DNA of 13,417 bases from Syntrophomonas sp. UBA5432 (GTDB lineage Bacteria > Bacillota > Syntrophomonadia > Syntrophomonadales > Syntrophomonadaceae): contig DIRQ01000045.1 in assembly GCA_002424365.1 (NCBI GenBank), forward strand, positions 1-13,417, given 5' to 3'. The notes beneath the pieces were generated by a model. That model searched no databases and was not told where the DNA came from. It saw nothing but the letters and a program-made list of their open reading frames with translations. This document shows positions 12,797 to 13,417 of this stretch, one piece after another; position 1 is the stretch's first letter; every line of letters begins with the position of its first letter. A program made the position numbers and the translations under genes.

Positions 12797-13417
12797 TTTC
12801 TGCAGGTCTAATAGTATTTTGCGGCATTCAAATAAAGCAGAATAGGTGCTAAAAAGATAGGTAATTTCTCCCTCGAGACCGGTAATATATTCTATGGCCT
12901 CTTTAAGATCAGTCTTAATTTCTAGTCTTTCTAGCGGATAGCCGACATATTTTATCCGTAAAGCCATATCACCGCTGCGTAGCCCGGAACAAACAACGTG
13001 CTTTATCCGATCCTGCTCTTCCTCGATTACCTCCATACCAGCATCCCAAATCCAGGATATATCCCGACCATCACCATCATTATCATTGAGGGCAAAGAAT
13101 AGGTTTTTATAGGCATGGTCCTGGATTATAGTGGTAAGGCTTTGGTTTAAACCGGTAGGGTTTTTAACCAAAATTAATATGGCAGGACGGCCATTTATAT
13201 GGAAGGTCTCCATTCTTCCCGCCTGAGGCTGATAGTGGGCAATTGCTTTTTGTATCTGCTGCCCATTTATACCAAGCATCCGAGCCGCAGCTACGGACGC
13301 AAGTACATTATAGGCGTTATAAAATCCCTGGTAAGGGCTATTTATTTTTAAATTATCAACCATAAGTTCAATGGTCGGGTCCATTACTAAATCATGCCCG
13401 GTAAAATTCGGTTCCGG
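12731..13417 (-). CDS. murT: MurT-like lipid II isoglutaminyl synthase, C-terminal part (5' end beyond the window)
   Basis: MurT is the Mur-ligase-like ATP-dependent subunit that, with GatD, converts the alpha-carboxyl of D-Glu in lipid II to an amide. Only the last 228 codons are in the window; the frame is open to the right edge, with no start needed at the internal ATG at 13384. The Mur-ligase end appears as YNAYNVLASVAAARMLGI, where the family has its Asn-rich substrate-domain motif. The DUF1727 C-terminal domain follows, with LVKNPTGLNQ and the signature ALNDNDGDGRDISWIWD, an Asp-rich motif belonging to the region that docks against GatD. The last 21 residues (from RISEVRGRKSEE) are encoded by a repeat block and look like an acquired tail. 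The ATP site and zinc ribbon should lie outside the window. gatD follows about 105 bases downstream. Confidence 0.88.
   Translation of the reverse strand, partial: PEPNFTGHDLVMDPTIELMVDNLKINSPYQGFYNAYNVLASVAAARMLGINGQQIQKAIAHYQPQAGRMETFHINGRPAILILVKNPTGLNQSLTTIIQDHAYKNLFFALNDNDGDGRDISWIWDAGMEVIEEEQDRIKHVVCSGLRSGDMALRIKYVGYPLERLEIKTDLKEAIEYITGLEGEITYLFSTYSALFECRKILLDLQKRISEVRGRKSEEGSRRSAGGN

Noticed and set aside
12612..12827. Minus-strand frame of 71 codons across the murT end, the hairpin and the gatD start
   Set aside because: Its codons run through repeats and overlap both genes in another frame, with no ribosome site or recognisable product.
13384..13384. Internal ATG as the start of the murT gene
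   Set aside because: The frame is open to the window edge (PEPNFTGHDLV precedes it), no ribosome site is present, and the ATP-binding half of MurT would be missing.

Overview
The window looks like the chromosome of an anaerobic, low-to-moderate G+C Firmicute. A butyrate- or fatty-acid-oxidising syntroph, such as a Syntrophomonadaceae relative, or a Peptococcia-type clostridium would fit. The reasons are the soluble, iron-sulfur-rich NAD(P)H/ferredoxin enzymes, the MurT/GatD cell-wall pair, a HepT/YtpB isoprenoid pair, strong GGAGG ribosome binding sites and dispersed short purine-rich repeats. The genus is inferred, not proven.

Layout: one plus-strand gene, a MATE exporter (80-1447), converges on a long run of minus-strand genes. 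Read in their own direction, from the right edge leftwards, these are: murT (5' end outside the window), gatD, hepT, ytpB, a 233-base leader, a three-gene redox operon (NuoE-like, NuoF-like, then a 1163-residue NuoG/GltD fusion), a hairpin, and a sigma-54-dependent activator of the AcoR type. No tRNA, rRNA, CRISPR array, phage gene or transposase was seen. There is no gene-free stretch longer than 300 bases.

The centrepiece is the redox operon (3630-9438). It encodes a thioredoxin-like [2Fe-2S] subunit, an NADH/FMN subunit with added ferredoxin domains, and a very large subunit. The large subunit joins a NuoG-type [2Fe-2S] N-terminus, a complete GltD/NfnB-type FAD and NAD(P)H module, a ferredoxin domain and a molybdopterin-oxidoreductase-like C-terminus that lacks a visible Cys/Sec metal ligand. 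With no hydrogenase or formate dehydrogenase active site, the best-fitting known relative is the Sporomusa-type transhydrogenase (Stn). Stn couples NADH, NADPH and ferredoxin by flavin-based electron bifurcation. The AcoR-type gene downstream may control it or a distant target.

The right part combines envelope functions. MurT/GatD normally amidate the D-glutamate of lipid II. HepT makes a long-chain (C35-type) prenyl diphosphate, and YtpB cyclises such a substrate to a sesquarterpene. The GatD here has Asp where the catalytic Cys should be, so it may not be a working glutaminase. The murT-gatD gap holds a structured repeat element bounded by an 8-base direct repeat. This element supplies the last residues and stop codon of MurT, and a degenerate relative lies at the MATE/regulator junction.
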